Notes under the pieces: model-generated | What the model was told of the DNA's origin: nothing | The model's database searches: none | Seen by the model: only the letters and a program-made list of their open reading frames with translations | Assembly: GCF_025655475.1 (NCBI RefSeq) | Contig: NZ_JAHTIK010000001.1 | Location: 424,796-488,795, forward strand | DNA length: 64,000 nt | Direction of reading: 5' to 3' | From: Kitasatospora sp. DSM 101779 | GTDB taxonomy: Bacteria; Actinomycetota; Actinomycetes; Streptomycetales; Streptomycetaceae | Shown here: piece after piece, positions 44,307 to 52,143 of the stretch | Layout of the letters: each line of letters begins with the position of its first letter | Numbering within the stretch: the first letter of the stretch is position 1 | Position numbers and translations under genes: made by a program

Positions 44307-44412
44307 GGGGGCGCGGGGAACTGCGCAATTCGAATGTGAGGCACCGTACGGACAGGGCTTGCCCCGGACCGTCGTGACGCCCACTCCCGACCTGCGCAGT
44401 TCCCCGCGCCCC
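44307..44412. repeat. Two inverted copies of a GCGGGGAACTGCGCA repeat
   Basis: A 20-base arm (44307-44326) pairs perfectly with 44393-44412. Each arm starts a copy of a dispersed element whose core GCGGGGAACTGCGC is common in Streptomyces intergenic regions. A third copy lies at about 45483. The pair sits between the convergent pntB and CDF genes and could form a long hairpin. Confidence 0.8.
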
Positions 44413-44423
44413 TCTCGTATGAC

Positions 44424-45422
44424 TCACCGCGAGTCCCTCGTACGGCCCGGGGTCGGGTCGAGGTAGACCCGGACGACCGCCGGGTGGGCGGCGCGGATCG
44501 CCTTCTCGGCCTCCTCGCAGGCGCGTTCCACGTCCCGCGCGGTCGCGGGCTCCTCGAAGGCGACCTTCGCCGCGACCAGGACGTCCTGCGGCCCGCTGAC
44601 CAGGGTGACCAGGTCGACCACCTGCCGCACCTGCGGCTGGCCCCGCAGGGTCTCGGCGATCCGGTCCTCCGCGCTCTGCGGCAGGGCCCGGCCGATCAGC
44701 AGCGACCCGTTGGCACGGGCCAGCACCACGGCCACCCACGCCAGCAGCGCGCCGATCAGCAGCGAGGCGGCGCCGTCCCAGGCGGAGTTGCCGGTCCGTT
44801 CGGTGCCGAGCACCCCGCCGAAGGCCAGCACCAGGCCGATCAGCGCGGCCACGTCCTCCAGGAAGACCGCCTTGACGGCCGTGTCGGGCGTGGCGCGCAG
44901 GTACCTGCGGCCGGTCACCCCGAGCCGGCCGGCCTCGCCGCGGACCTGGCGGACCGTCCGGGAGAGCGACACCGACTCGAGGACGAAGGCGACGGCCAGC
45001 ACCACGTAGGAGACCACCGGGCTGCCGAGTTCCTCGCCGTGCAGAAGGGTGCGGACCCCGTCGGTGACCGAGAAGACGGCGCCGCCGATGAAGGTCGCGA
45101 AGGAGGCGAGCAGCGCCCACACGTACCGCTCCCGGCCGTACCCGAAGGGGTGGGTGTCGTCGGCGGGGCGGGTGCTGCGCTTCAGGCTGAGGAAGAGCAG
45201 CACCTCGGTGACGGTGTCGGCGAGCGAGTGCGCGGCCTCCGCGAGCATGGCACCGGAGCCGCTGACCAGGCCGGCGAGTGCCTTGGCCACGGCGATGCCG
45301 AGGTTGCACAGGCCGGCGACGACCACCGTGACGGTGCTCTCGGTGGTGTCGCCGGCCTGCGGTGCGCCGGCCTCCACGGGATGGTCGGGTCGGGAGTCCA
45401 CAGCAGGCAGTATGTCCGACAT
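44424..45422 (-). CDS. Cation diffusion facilitator (CDF) metal exporter
   Basis: 332 aa from ATG 45422. TVTVVVAGLCNLGIAVAKALAGLVSGSGAMLAEAAHSLADTVTEVLLFL gives the first helices with the HSxxD motif; DDTHPFGYGRERYVWALLASFATFIGG and FLEDVAALIGLVLAFGGVL carry the second (ExxAxxxG) set. Six membrane helices and a cytoplasmic domain (QVRQVVDLVTLVSGPQDVLVAAKVAFE). Exports Zn2+, Fe2+ or Mn2+ in exchange for protons; metal not predictable. Confidence 0.92.
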   Translation of the reverse strand: MSDILPAVDSRPDHPVEAGAPQAGDTTESTVTVVVAGLCNLGIAVAKALAGLVSGSGAMLAEAAHSLADTVTEVLLFLSLKRSTRPADDTHPFGYGRERYVWALLASFATFIGGAVFSVTDGVRTLLHGEELGSPVVSYVVLAVAFVLESVSLSRTVRQVRGEAGRLGVTGRRYLRATPDTAVKAVFLEDVAALIGLVLAFGGVLGTERTGNSAWDGAASLLIGALLAWVAVVLARANGSLLIGRALPQSAEDRIAETLRGQPQVRQVVDLVTLVSGPQDVLVAAKVAFEEPATARDVERACEEAEKAIRAAHPAVVRVYLDPTPGRTRDSR

Positions 45423-45477
45423 GCCCCGCTGTGTGCCCGGTCCACGGCGCGGCATGCGGCGGTCAGCCGAACCAGGG

Positions 45478-45536
45478 ACGCGGGGAACTGCGCAACCCGC
45501 GTGCGAGACACTGTGCGGATCACCGCTTGCCCCCAT
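45478..45536. repeat. Third copy of the GCGGGGAACTGCGCA element
   Basis: Similarity to the 44311 copy extends about 55 bases: both run GCGGGGAACTGCGCAA, then GAG(G/A)CAC(C/T)GT(A/G)CGGA and GCTTGCCCC. It directly precedes the CDF gene and borders the pseudogene debris. Confidence 0.75.
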
Positions 45537-45548
45537 GCTGTCGCGGCA

Positions 45549-45720
45549 GGCAGGTGCGTTCGCCGCTGTGCGAGAGGTCGACCATCAGCCGGCTGTCGTT
45601 GAGCGCCTCGACGACCCGGTGGCCGAGCGGGGTGAGTCCCCGGTTCTCCGGCGCCATGGAGCCGTCGCCGAGCTGGTTGGCCTGGTTGTAGGTCAGCTGG
45701 ACGACGCGGACGCCGCGGTC
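45549..45720 (-). pseudogene. Fragment of membrane dipeptidase (peptidase M19)
   Basis: RGVRVVQLTYNQANQLGDGSM, ENRGLTPLGHRVVEALNDSRLMVDLSHSGERT corresponds to the middle of renal-dipeptidase-like enzymes, including the zinc-ligand region VDLSHxGE. Everything before and after it is missing or out of frame. It abuts an ornithine cyclodeaminase fragment on the other strand. Confidence 0.7.
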
Positions 45721-45730
45721 GGTCCTCGAC

Positions 45731-45870
45731 GCACCGCACCCGGCCGCCGCTCCCCCGACGACCTGACCGTCTTCAAGTCCACCGGCCACGCCGCCCTGGA
45801 CGTTGCCGCCGCCTCCGTGGCGTACCACGCGGCACGCACCCGCGGCCTCGGCACGGTGGTCGATCTGTGA
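45731..45870 (+). pseudogene. C-terminal fragment of ornithine cyclodeaminase/mu-crystallin
   Basis: GRRSPDDLTVFKSTGHAALDVAAASVAYHAARTRGLGTVVDL is the last strand-helix of ornithine cyclodeaminase-family proteins (signature 'DDLTVFKSTG.A..D'). The rest of the gene is absent. It ends at TGA 45868-45870. Confidence 0.65.
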
Positions 45871-45885
45871 CCGCCGGGCGGTCCG

Positions 45886-46380
45886 TCAGTCCGGCAGGAC
45901 CTCGAACTCCGCCGGGCCGAGGGTGAGGACGCCGTCGCTCAGCGGGGTGCAGCGGACGCCGCCCTTGTCCCGCAGGGCCCGCTGCGCGCCCGGGCCGATG
46001 ACGGCGTCCATCCAGGCGCAGGGGCGGGCGGCGCGGCGGACGGCCAGCAGGACGGGCCCTGAGCCGCAGTCCAGCGAGACCGTCCGGCCGAGGTACGCAT
46101 CGATGTCGACGCCGCGGAGCAGCACGTTGCGGCGGGTGTGCCGCAGGTCGGTCCCGGGGCGGACGGCGAGCGGGAGGTTCTCGGCGGCCATCAGCGTGAC
46201 GGCGGCGTCCCGGTGGGCCTGGCGGGCGTAGTAGCGGTCGCCGACGAGCCCGAGGCCCTGCCGCACCTCGGCACTGCGGACGAGTTCGCCCGGGTGCGCC
46301 GGGGACGGCCCGTCGGACGGGCGCCCGGTGTACCGGTGCGCGGGCGACACCAGGAGCTGTACCACCTCGACCAGAGCCAT
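45886..46380 (-). CDS. MOSC-domain protein
   Basis: 164 aa. VVQLLVSPAHRYTGRP, GLVGDRYYARQAHRDAAVTLMAAENLPL, TRRNVLLRGVDIDAYLGRTVSL and ARPCAWMDAVIGPGAQRALRDKGGVRCTPLSDGVLTLGPAEFEVL match MOSC domains; the Cys in RPCAWMD is the conserved sulfur/molybdenum-binding cysteine. Members handle sulfur or Mo-cofactor substrates (YiiM, mARC types). Monocistronic. Confidence 0.88.
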   Translation of the reverse strand: MALVEVVQLLVSPAHRYTGRPSDGPSPAHPGELVRSAEVRQGLGLVGDRYYARQAHRDAAVTLMAAENLPLAVRPGTDLRHTRRNVLLRGVDIDAYLGRTVSLDCGSGPVLLAVRRAARPCAWMDAVIGPGAQRALRDKGGVRCTPLSDGVLTLGPAEFEVLPD

Positions 46381-46603
46381 GCGCCCAGCCTACGGCCGGC
46401 ACCGGTCAGCCCGGACCGGCGGGTCGCCACGCCGATCACCCGCACACCGGACGGTCGGGCTCGTCGGCCGAGTCCGGGGCGACCCGGTGACCGCAGGAAC
46501 ACGGGTGCGGCGACACGCCCCGGGCGACCGGTCGTTCCCCGGTGCGGCGGCGGTGGCCGGGCAGGATGGGCGCCGAGGCATCCGGCGAGACCCAGGAGGC
46601 AGC

Positions 46604-47263
46604 ATGACAGCGGACGAGTCGCCCGGCCCGGTGCGGGTGTTCGTCCTCGGGGCGTCGCTCCGCGCCGACTCGCTGAACGGGCGGCTGGCCGCGCTGGTCG
46701 CCCGGCTGGTCGGCGAGGCAGGTGCCACGGCCGACCTCGCGGGCCTGCGGGACTTCGCGATGCCGCTCTACGACGGGGACGTCGAGTCCGCGGGCGGCCT
46801 CCCGCCCGGGGCGCTGGCGCTGCGCGAACGGATCGCCGCCTGCGACGGCTTCGTGGTCGCGGCCCCCGAGTACAACGCCTCGCTGCCCGGTGCACTGAAG
46901 AACGCGGTCGACTGGGTCTCCCGGGTGCGGCCGCAGCCGTTCAAGGACAAGCACGCCCTGCTGGTGTCCGCCTCCCCGTCCATGGTGGGCGGCAACCGTG
47001 GTCTGTGGGCGCTGCGGGTACCGCTCGAACACCTCGGTACCCGGGTCTACCCGGACATGTTCAGCCTCGCCCGGGCGCACCAGGGCTTCACCGACGGCGG
47101 AGACCTGGCCGAGCCGGGGATGCAGGCCAGGCTGGCGGAGACCGTCGGAGCCTTCCTCCGGCTGGTCGAGGCGGACACCCGGTACGTGTGCCTGCAGCGG
47201 CGCTGGTACGAGTTCCTCGGCGACCGCACCGACGCTCCGCTCACGGAGCGCTCGGAGGACTGA
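46604..47263 (+). CDS. NADPH-dependent FMN reductase
   Basis: 219 aa from ATG 46604 behind CCAGGAGG. Flavodoxin-like fold: VRVFVLGASLRADSLNGRLAALVARLVGEAGA (FMN phosphate site), DGFVVAAPEYNASLPGALKNAVDWVSR (the PEYN..PG.LKNA.D signature) and HALLVSASPSMVGGNRGLWALRVPLEHLG. It reduces FMN or quinones with NAD(P)H. Confidence 0.92.
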   Translation: MTADESPGPVRVFVLGASLRADSLNGRLAALVARLVGEAGATADLAGLRDFAMPLYDGDVESAGGLPPGALALRERIAACDGFVVAAPEYNASLPGALKNAVDWVSRVRPQPFKDKHALLVSASPSMVGGNRGLWALRVPLEHLGTRVYPDMFSLARAHQGFTDGGDLAEPGMQARLAETVGAFLRLVEADTRYVCLQRRWYEFLGDRTDAPLTERSED

Positions 47264-47318
47264 GCCGTGGGCATGCTGGTGGCACGGGCGGTGCGGGTGA
47301 GCACGAGGGGTACGTTGC

Positions 47319-47741
47319 ATGGGTGAGCCGAAGACCGCACGGACGGGGGCCGACCCCGGGGAGTTCCTCGCGGGTGTGGGCGACGAACGGCGCCGCGCGG
47401 ACGCGCAGGAGCTGTGTGCCCTGGTCGCCGGGGCGACGGGAGCACAGGCGGAGATGTGGGGCGGGTCGATGGTCGGTTTCGGCAGCTACCGCTACCGCTA
47501 CGCGAGCGGCCGCTCCGGCGAGTGGCCGCCCATCGCGTTCGCCCCGCGCAGGCAGGCGCTGGTGCTGTACGTCGCCGAGGGTTTCGAGCCGTACGCCGAT
47601 CTGCTGGCCCGGCTCGGCCCGCACACCACCGGCAAGGGCTGCCTCTACCTCAAGCGGCTCGCCGACGTGGACCGCGAGGTGCTCACCGAGCTGGTCGCCA
47701 CCTCGTTCGCACGGATGGACGGCCGGACGATCGAGCCGTAG
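47319..47741 (+). CDS. DUF1801-family protein
   Basis: 140 aa. VGDERRRADAQELCALVAGATGAQAEMWGGSMVGFGSYRYRYASGRSGEWPPIAFAPRRQALVLYVAEGFE..LLARLGPHTTGKGCLYLKRLADVDREVLTELV is the YdhG/DUF1801 pattern (small alpha/beta proteins, often near toxin or stress genes; function unknown). ATG 47319. Confidence 0.87.
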   Translation: MGEPKTARTGADPGEFLAGVGDERRRADAQELCALVAGATGAQAEMWGGSMVGFGSYRYRYASGRSGEWPPIAFAPRRQALVLYVAEGFEPYADLLARLGPHTTGKGCLYLKRLADVDREVLTELVATSFARMDGRTIEP

Positions 47742-47829
47742 CCACCGGAGCGACGTGTCGTCACGGGTACGGCGCCGACCCTCGCCTAGGCTGCGGCAGG
47801 ACCGACGCCTCGTCAGGAGAGGACCCCTC

Positions 47830-48240
47830 ATGGCATCCCGGCTCAACCCGTACATCAGCTTCGACGGCGACGCCCGCCAGGCGATGGAGTTCTACCAGGG
47901 CGTCTTCGGCGGCGACCTGGACCTGAACACCTACGGCCAGTTCAACCCGGACATGACCGGGGAGACGGCCGAGCGGATCATGCACGGCATGCTGGTGACG
48001 CCGAGCGGCTACACCCTCATGGGCGCCGACAACCCGCCCGGGACGGAGCACCGGCCCGGAAACAACATCACGGTCAGCCTCAGCGGCGACGACGACGCCG
48101 ACCTGCGCCGCTACTGGACGGCGCTGTCCGAGAGCGGCACGGTCGCCGTCCCGCTGGACAAGCAGATGTGGGGCGACGTCTTCGGCATGTGCACCGACCG
48201 CTTCGGCATCACCTGGCTGGTCAACATCAGCGAGGCGTAG
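47830..48240 (+). CDS. PhnB-like VOC-family protein
   Basis: 136 aa. SRLNPYISFDGDARQAMEFYQGVFGGDLDLNTYGQF, RIMHGMLVTPSGYTLMGADNPPG and VAVPLDKQMWGDVFGMCTDRFGITWLVNIS match the PhnB/YjdN 3-demethylubiquinone-methyltransferase-like VOC group. Function unknown. ATG 47830 follows AGGAGAGGA. Confidence 0.9.
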   Translation: MASRLNPYISFDGDARQAMEFYQGVFGGDLDLNTYGQFNPDMTGETAERIMHGMLVTPSGYTLMGADNPPGTEHRPGNNITVSLSGDDDADLRRYWTALSESGTVAVPLDKQMWGDVFGMCTDRFGITWLVNISEA

Positions 48241-48248
48241 AACCCCCT

Positions 48249-48300
48249 CCGGATCCTGCCGGGCGTCCGGCGACGCGCGCCGCTCTGGCAAGATCCGGAG
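48249..48300 (+). terminator. Terminator after the VOC gene
   Basis: CCGGATC..TGCC at 48249-48260 pairs with GGCA.GATCCGG at 48289-48300, a long imperfect hairpin starting 9 bases after the stop. Confidence 0.6.
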
Positions 48301-48322
48301 GAGGGGCCGGCGCCCGGGCGGG

Positions 48323-48500
48323 TCAGACGGTGTCCCGGGCCGGCAGCGTCGCCACCATCGGATGGTCCTTCTCGATCGGTGCACTCGTCGGGGTGGAGGT
48401 AGAGCATCCGCTCCCTCTCGTGGATGCAGTCCATGGGGCACCCGTCCAGGCACGCCTTGTCCTTGACGTCCACGCAGGGCAGGGCGATCACAAACGTCAT
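48323..48500 (-). pseudogene. Ferredoxin (FdxA-type) with internal deletion
   Basis: From ATG 48500 the frame encodes a normal 7Fe-ferredoxin N-terminus: TFVIALPCVDVKDKACLDGCPMDCIHERERMLYLHPDEC. It then jumps, in another frame, to IEKDHPMVATLPARDTV, which resembles the C-terminus of actinobacterial FdxA. About 45-50 codons with the second cluster-binding Cys set are missing. As it stands the gene cannot make a working ferredoxin. The promoter region has a near-consensus SoxR box. Confidence 0.72.
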
Positions 48501-48551
48501 CGGGCTGCCGTCCTCTCCGGGTCGGTGCTGGTTGCCGCTCCGGCGCAGCCG

Positions 48552-48583
48552 ACCGTAGGGCCTCAAGTGACCTTGAGGCCAAC
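48552..48583 (-). promoter_or_regulatory. SoxR-type box within a 19-bp-spacer promoter
   Basis: CCTCAAGTGACCTTGAGG (48561-48578) matches the SoxR consensus CCTCAAGTTAACTTGAGG at 16 of 18 positions. On the minus strand it lies between TTGGCC and TACGGT, separated by 19 bases, as in MerR/SoxR-activated promoters. It drives the ferredoxin remnant. Confidence 0.72.
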
Positions 48584-48595
48584 AGGAGGCGGTGC

Positions 48596-48829
48596 ATGAC
48601 GACCCGACAGCCCGGCGACGCCAGGGCCACCCCGGACGACTGTCCGTGGCGTGCCGTCGCCCGCCGCTGCCTTCCGGCCGCACGGCGAGGACGAGGTCAT
48701 CAACCACGCCGTCTCCACCGACCTCCGCTGCGCGTCCTACACGACGCGGCACGCCGTCGTCCGCGTGACGGCCGACGGAGCCGAGCTCTGGCGTTCGGAG
48801 TTCGAGCCGCAGCACGGTCCGGCCCGTCC
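48596..48829 (+). pseudogene. N-terminal fragment of an unknown (WD40/PQQ-like?) protein
   Basis: ATG 48596 opens MTTRQPGDARATPDDCPWR, which continues best in another frame from about 48651: FRPHGEDEVINHAVSTDLRCASYTTRHAVVRVTADGAELWRSEFEP. The 'ADGAELWRSEF' blade-like strand recalls beta-propeller starts, but the rest is absent. Status and family uncertain. Confidence 0.35.
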
Positions 48830-48840
48830 CAGGGGACGGG
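48823..48840. terminator. Short bidirectional terminator
   Basis: CCCGTCC-CAGG-GGACGGG, before the convergent AhpD-like gene. Confidence 0.5.
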
Positions 48841-48867
48841 GCGGGCCCGGGCTTGTTCGACGGAGCG

Positions 48868-49395
48868 TCAGGTCCACTGCTCGGAGGGGGCGACGCCCGG
48901 GACGGGCTTGCCGATCAGGGCGAGCGGGACGAAGAAGTTCACCTGGCCGATGGCCAGGGTGAGGGTGGTGAGTGCCGTCGGGTCGAAGTGCCGGGCGGCC
49001 TCGGCGTAGAGCTCGTCGGGGACGCGCTCGCCGGCCGGGTTCGGGGTGAGCACGGCCTCGACCAGGGCCAGGGCGGCGCGCTCCGCGGCGCTGAAGTACG
49101 GGGCGTCGCGCCAGGTGGCGACGGCCGCGATGCGTTCCTCGCTCTCCCCCGCCTTGCGCAGCATCCCGGTGTGCATGACGACCAGGTAGGTGCTGCCGAC
49201 GAGCTGGCCGGCCCGCAGCTGGACGAGTCCGATCGTGGTCCGCGGCACGGACCGGTTGCCGGTGGCACGGTAGAGCCAGCCGCTCAGCTCCTTCAGCTCC
49301 GGGACGAGCTCCACGGGGTCGGACATCCTCGAGCCGGCGGCCACGCTCTCGGCGGCGGCGGCGACGGTGCTGCTGGTGCTGGTGGTGGTGTTCAC
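48868..49395 (-). CDS. AhpD/CMD-family protein lacking catalytic cysteines
   Basis: 175 aa from GTG 49395 behind GAGGAA. Matches carboxymuconolactone decarboxylase/AhpD core proteins: VPRTTIGLVQLRAGQLVGSTYLVVMHTGMLRKAGESEERIAAVATWRDAPYFSAAERAALALVEAVL. In true AhpD peroxidases the middle reads like 'NGCxYCxxMH'. Here the two cysteines are Ser and Val (VGSTYLVVMH) while the His stays, so peroxidase activity is unlikely. Confidence 0.85.
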   Translation of the reverse strand: MNTTTSTSSTVAAAAESVAAGSRMSDPVELVPELKELSGWLYRATGNRSVPRTTIGLVQLRAGQLVGSTYLVVMHTGMLRKAGESEERIAAVATWRDAPYFSAAERAALALVEAVLTPNPAGERVPDELYAEAARHFDPTALTTLTLAIGQVNFFVPLALIGKPVPGVAPSEQWT

Positions 49396-49567
49396 GGCGG
49401 GTTCCTCCCGGCGGGTTCCGATGTGCTTGCACTGCACTGACGGATGCCGCCCGGCGGATGTGACGGCTTCACCGGAGGAGTTTTCCGGCGGGCCCGCGGT
49501 GGCGCGCCGTCAGCCGTTCTCGGGGCCGGGCGGCGGCGCTGTCGGCGCGCTTGGGCATACTGGCGCG

Positions 49568-50545
49568 ATGCCGATAGCCGACGACCCGCAGCCACGACCC
49601 TCCGAGGAGCCGGAGCCCGGCGCCCCGGACCCGTTCGACGGGCTGGTGCTGGACGAGCGGTTCGTCCGTGCGGCCACCGTGAAGGAGCCGGCGGCGCGGA
49701 CCCGTGAGCTGTCGGCGAAGTGGCGGGTGGAGCCGCCGGTCGATCCGGGTGGCCGCCGCTGGTCCCCGGCGTCGCCGGGCGCAGTACGGCGGCCGCGCGG
49801 CAGGGGCCGGGTGCTGTCGGTGGCGCTCGCCGTACTGGCCACGGCCGTGGCGGCCACGGCCGTGACGCTCTGGCCGAATGGTCTGCTGGCGGACACCGGT
49901 CCGGCCCCCGAGCTGCCGGTGATCACCAAGGCGCAGGACACCGCACTGCCGGGCGGCGGGACCTCCGTGGGCAGCAAGTGCGGCGCGAAGGGCTTCCACC
50001 ACTACGCCGTGCCGCCGGAGGCCGATCCGGCCGCGGGCACGCGGAGCGCGCCGCCGGGCCCACAGCTCGTCCTCACCTCGTACGGCTTCGAACGGCTGGC
50101 GGGCGGCGACCCCGGGCGCTTCACTGTCGGCCTCGGCTTCGCGCGGGTCGGCGGGCAGGGGGCGGCGGACCTGCCGGGGTCCGGTCCGCTGACGGCCGCG
50201 GTCGAGATCGAGGGCCCGGAGGGGCTGGTGGGCGGCGCCTACGGCCTGCCGATCAGGGACTGGGAGGCCGCGCAGCAGGACGGGGCGAAGCCGGTGGGCC
50301 TCCGCTCCGGCGGCGGCGGGGTGGTGGAGCTCCCGCTGACGGCGCTGTGCCCCGGTGTCGAGGCCCTTGACGTCTCGCGCGGGCTCGCCCCTCCGGTGGA
50401 CGGGTCGAACACGATCACCGGCCAGCCGCGGTACACGCTCACGGTCTCCGTCTCCGACCCGGCGGTCGGCGATCTGCGGCGCGCCGCCGGCTCGCCCGTC
50501 CGGGGGGACGTGCTGAGCGCCACCAACCGCATGCCGTTCCGGTAG
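49568..50545 (+). CDS. SCO2583/SCO2584-type membrane-anchored protein
   Basis: 325 aa from ATG 49568. The N-terminus MPIADDPQPRPSEE...DPFDGLVLDERFVRAATVKEPAARTRELSAKWR matches the Streptomyces SCO2583/SCO2584 N-terminal family. One membrane helix (residues 80-102, VLSVALAVLATAVAATAVTLW) leaves about 220 residues outside, with two cysteines (SKCGAKGFHHY and TALCPG) that may form a disulfide. Function unknown; relatives are linked to spore or morphological genes. Confidence 0.82.
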   Translation: MPIADDPQPRPSEEPEPGAPDPFDGLVLDERFVRAATVKEPAARTRELSAKWRVEPPVDPGGRRWSPASPGAVRRPRGRGRVLSVALAVLATAVAATAVTLWPNGLLADTGPAPELPVITKAQDTALPGGGTSVGSKCGAKGFHHYAVPPEADPAAGTRSAPPGPQLVLTSYGFERLAGGDPGRFTVGLGFARVGGQGAADLPGSGPLTAAVEIEGPEGLVGGAYGLPIRDWEAAQQDGAKPVGLRSGGGGVVELPLTALCPGVEALDVSRGLAPPVDGSNTITGQPRYTLTVSVSDPAVGDLRRAAGSPVRGDVLSATNRMPFR

Positions 50546-50547
50546 CC

Positions 50548-50601
50548 AGTGCCGCGTCAGGCCACCTTCGCCCCGTCGCGACGGTTGCCTGACGCGGTAC
50601 T
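50548..50601. terminator. Bidirectional terminator
   Basis: 15-bp arms 50548-50562 and 50587-50601 (one G-T pair) between convergent genes. Confidence 0.7.
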
Positions 50602-51604
50602 AGGGGCGCTCCTTCGGGGCGTTCTGCGCCGTCCGGGCCGGGTCGGTCTCGGCGACCGGGGCGAGGATGTCGTCCATCGCCTTCAGGAGGTCGGCGTCCA
50701 GCCGGACGCCGGCCGCGCGGGCGTTCTCGACGACCTGCTCGGGACGGGAGGCGCCGATGATCGCGGCGGCGACGTTCCGGTTCTGCAGCACCCAGGCCAC
50801 GGCCAGTTCGGCCATGCCGAGGCCGGCCTGGTCGGCCAGCGGGCGCAGCAGCTGGACGCGTTCGAGGACGTCGGCGCGGAGCCAGCGGGCGACGTACTCG
50901 GCGCCGCCCTTCTCGTCGGTGGCCCGGGAGCCGGCCGGCGGTTCGGCGCCGGGCAGGTACTTGCCGGTGAGGACGCCCTGGGCGATCGGCGACCAGACGA
51001 CCTGGCCGATGCCGAGTTCCTCGCAGGTGGGGATGACCTCGGCCTCGATGACCCGCCAGAGGGCGCTGTACTGCGGCTGGCTGGAGACGAACGGCACCCG
51101 CAGTTCGCGGGCGAGGGCGTGTCCGGCGCGGATCTGGTCGGCCGTCCATTCGGAGACGCCGATGTAGAGCGCCTTGCCGGCGCGGACCACGTCGGCGAAG
51201 GCCTCCATGGTCTCTTCGAGTGGGGTCGAGGGGTCGTAGCGGTGCGCCTGGTAGACGTCCACGTAGTCAGTCTGCAGGCGGCGCAGCGAGCCGTCGATCG
51301 CCTCCATGACGTGCTTGCGGCCGAGTCCGCGGTCGTTGCGGCCGGGGCCGGTGGGCCAGAACACCTTGGTGAGGATCTCCAGCCCTTCCCGGCGCTCGCC
51401 CTTGAGCACCCGGCCGAGCACGGATTCGGCGCGGGTCCCGGCGTAGACGTCGGCGGTGTCGAAGGTGGTGATGCCGGTGTCGAGGGCGGCACGGATGCAG
51501 GCCGCGGCGGTCTCCTCCTCGACCTGGGAGCCGTGGGTGAGCCAGTTGCCGTAGGCGATCTCGCTGATGACCAGGCCGCTGCGGCCCAGGTGACGGAACT
51601 CCAT
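50600..51604 (-). CDS. Aldo/keto reductase (Kv-beta-like)
   Basis: 334 aa from ATG 51604 ([21 protein letters not shown]). Catalytic residues are visible: Asp and Tyr in [17 protein letters not shown], Lys in ILTKVFWP, His in [18 protein letters not shown]. The C-terminal NADPH loop is [16 protein letters not shown]. It reduces aldehydes or ketones; the Kv-beta-like subgroup has loose specificity. Stand-alone. Confidence 0.93.
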   Translation of the reverse strand: MEFRHLGRSGLVISEIAYGNWLTHGSQVEEETAAACIRAALDTGITTFDTADVYAGTRAESVLGRVLKGERREGLEILTKVFWPTGPGRNDRGLGRKHVMEAIDGSLRRLQTDYVDVYQAHRYDPSTPLEETMEAFADVVRAGKALYIGVSEWTADQIRAGHALARELRVPFVSSQPQYSALWRVIEAEVIPTCEELGIGQVVWSPIAQGVLTGKYLPGAEPPAGSRATDEKGGAEYVARWLRADVLERVQLLRPLADQAGLGMAELAVAWVLQNRNVAAAIIGASRPEQVVENARAAGVRLDADLLKAMDDILAPVAETDPARTAQNAPKERP

Positions 51605-51727
51605 GCCGGTGGTCCTCCTCGAACGGGTGTCGCCTCCGATCATGCCGCGCCGGCGCGGCGAATCGGGCGGACACTCCGCAACGGCCTCCGGGGAGCGGCC
51701 GGGGCCGCCCCCGGAGGCCGTTCACGG

Positions 51728-52057
51728 TCAGCCGAGCAGGGCCCGGACCGCACGGCAGGTGATCGCGGACGGGCGGTGGATGCCGAGGCGGACGGCCATC
51801 GAGCGGATCCGGCGGTTGGTGGCCTGCTGGGGCAGGTACACCCCGGAGTCGAGCAGGACGACCGCGAGGCGCATGGCCTTCAGCCGGCGGTTGTGGTCGA
51901 TGTACCACTCGCGGGGCATGCCGGCCGGCAGCGGCCGGACGGCGGGCGGACCGGAGCGGTGGACGGGACGGGCCCGCCGTACGGAGGTGCGGTGGGCGGA
52001 CGGCGCGCGGCGGACGGGCGGGGCAGGGGCCAGGGCATGGGCCTGGGCAGCGGACAT
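51728..52057 (-). CDS. Hypothetical basic protein
   Basis: 109 aa from ATG 52057 behind CAGGAGG. The first 50 residues are Ala/Pro/Arg-rich and disordered. The second half (PREWYIDHNRRLKAMRLAVVLLDSGVYLPQQATNRRIRSMAVRLGIHRPSAITCRAVRALLG) is helical, basic and helix-turn-helix-like. Possibly DNA-binding, but no family recognised. Confidence 0.65.
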   Translation of the reverse strand: MSAAQAHALAPAPPVRRAPSAHRTSVRRARPVHRSGPPAVRPLPAGMPREWYIDHNRRLKAMRLAVVLLDSGVYLPQQATNRRIRSMAVRLGIHRPSAITCRAVRALLG

Positions 52058-52143
52058 CGACGACCTCCTGGTGCGGTGGTTGGGGGCGCTCGCTGACAAA
52101 TCCCATGGTAGGTGGGGGTACTGACAATTCACCGGGCCGCCGG

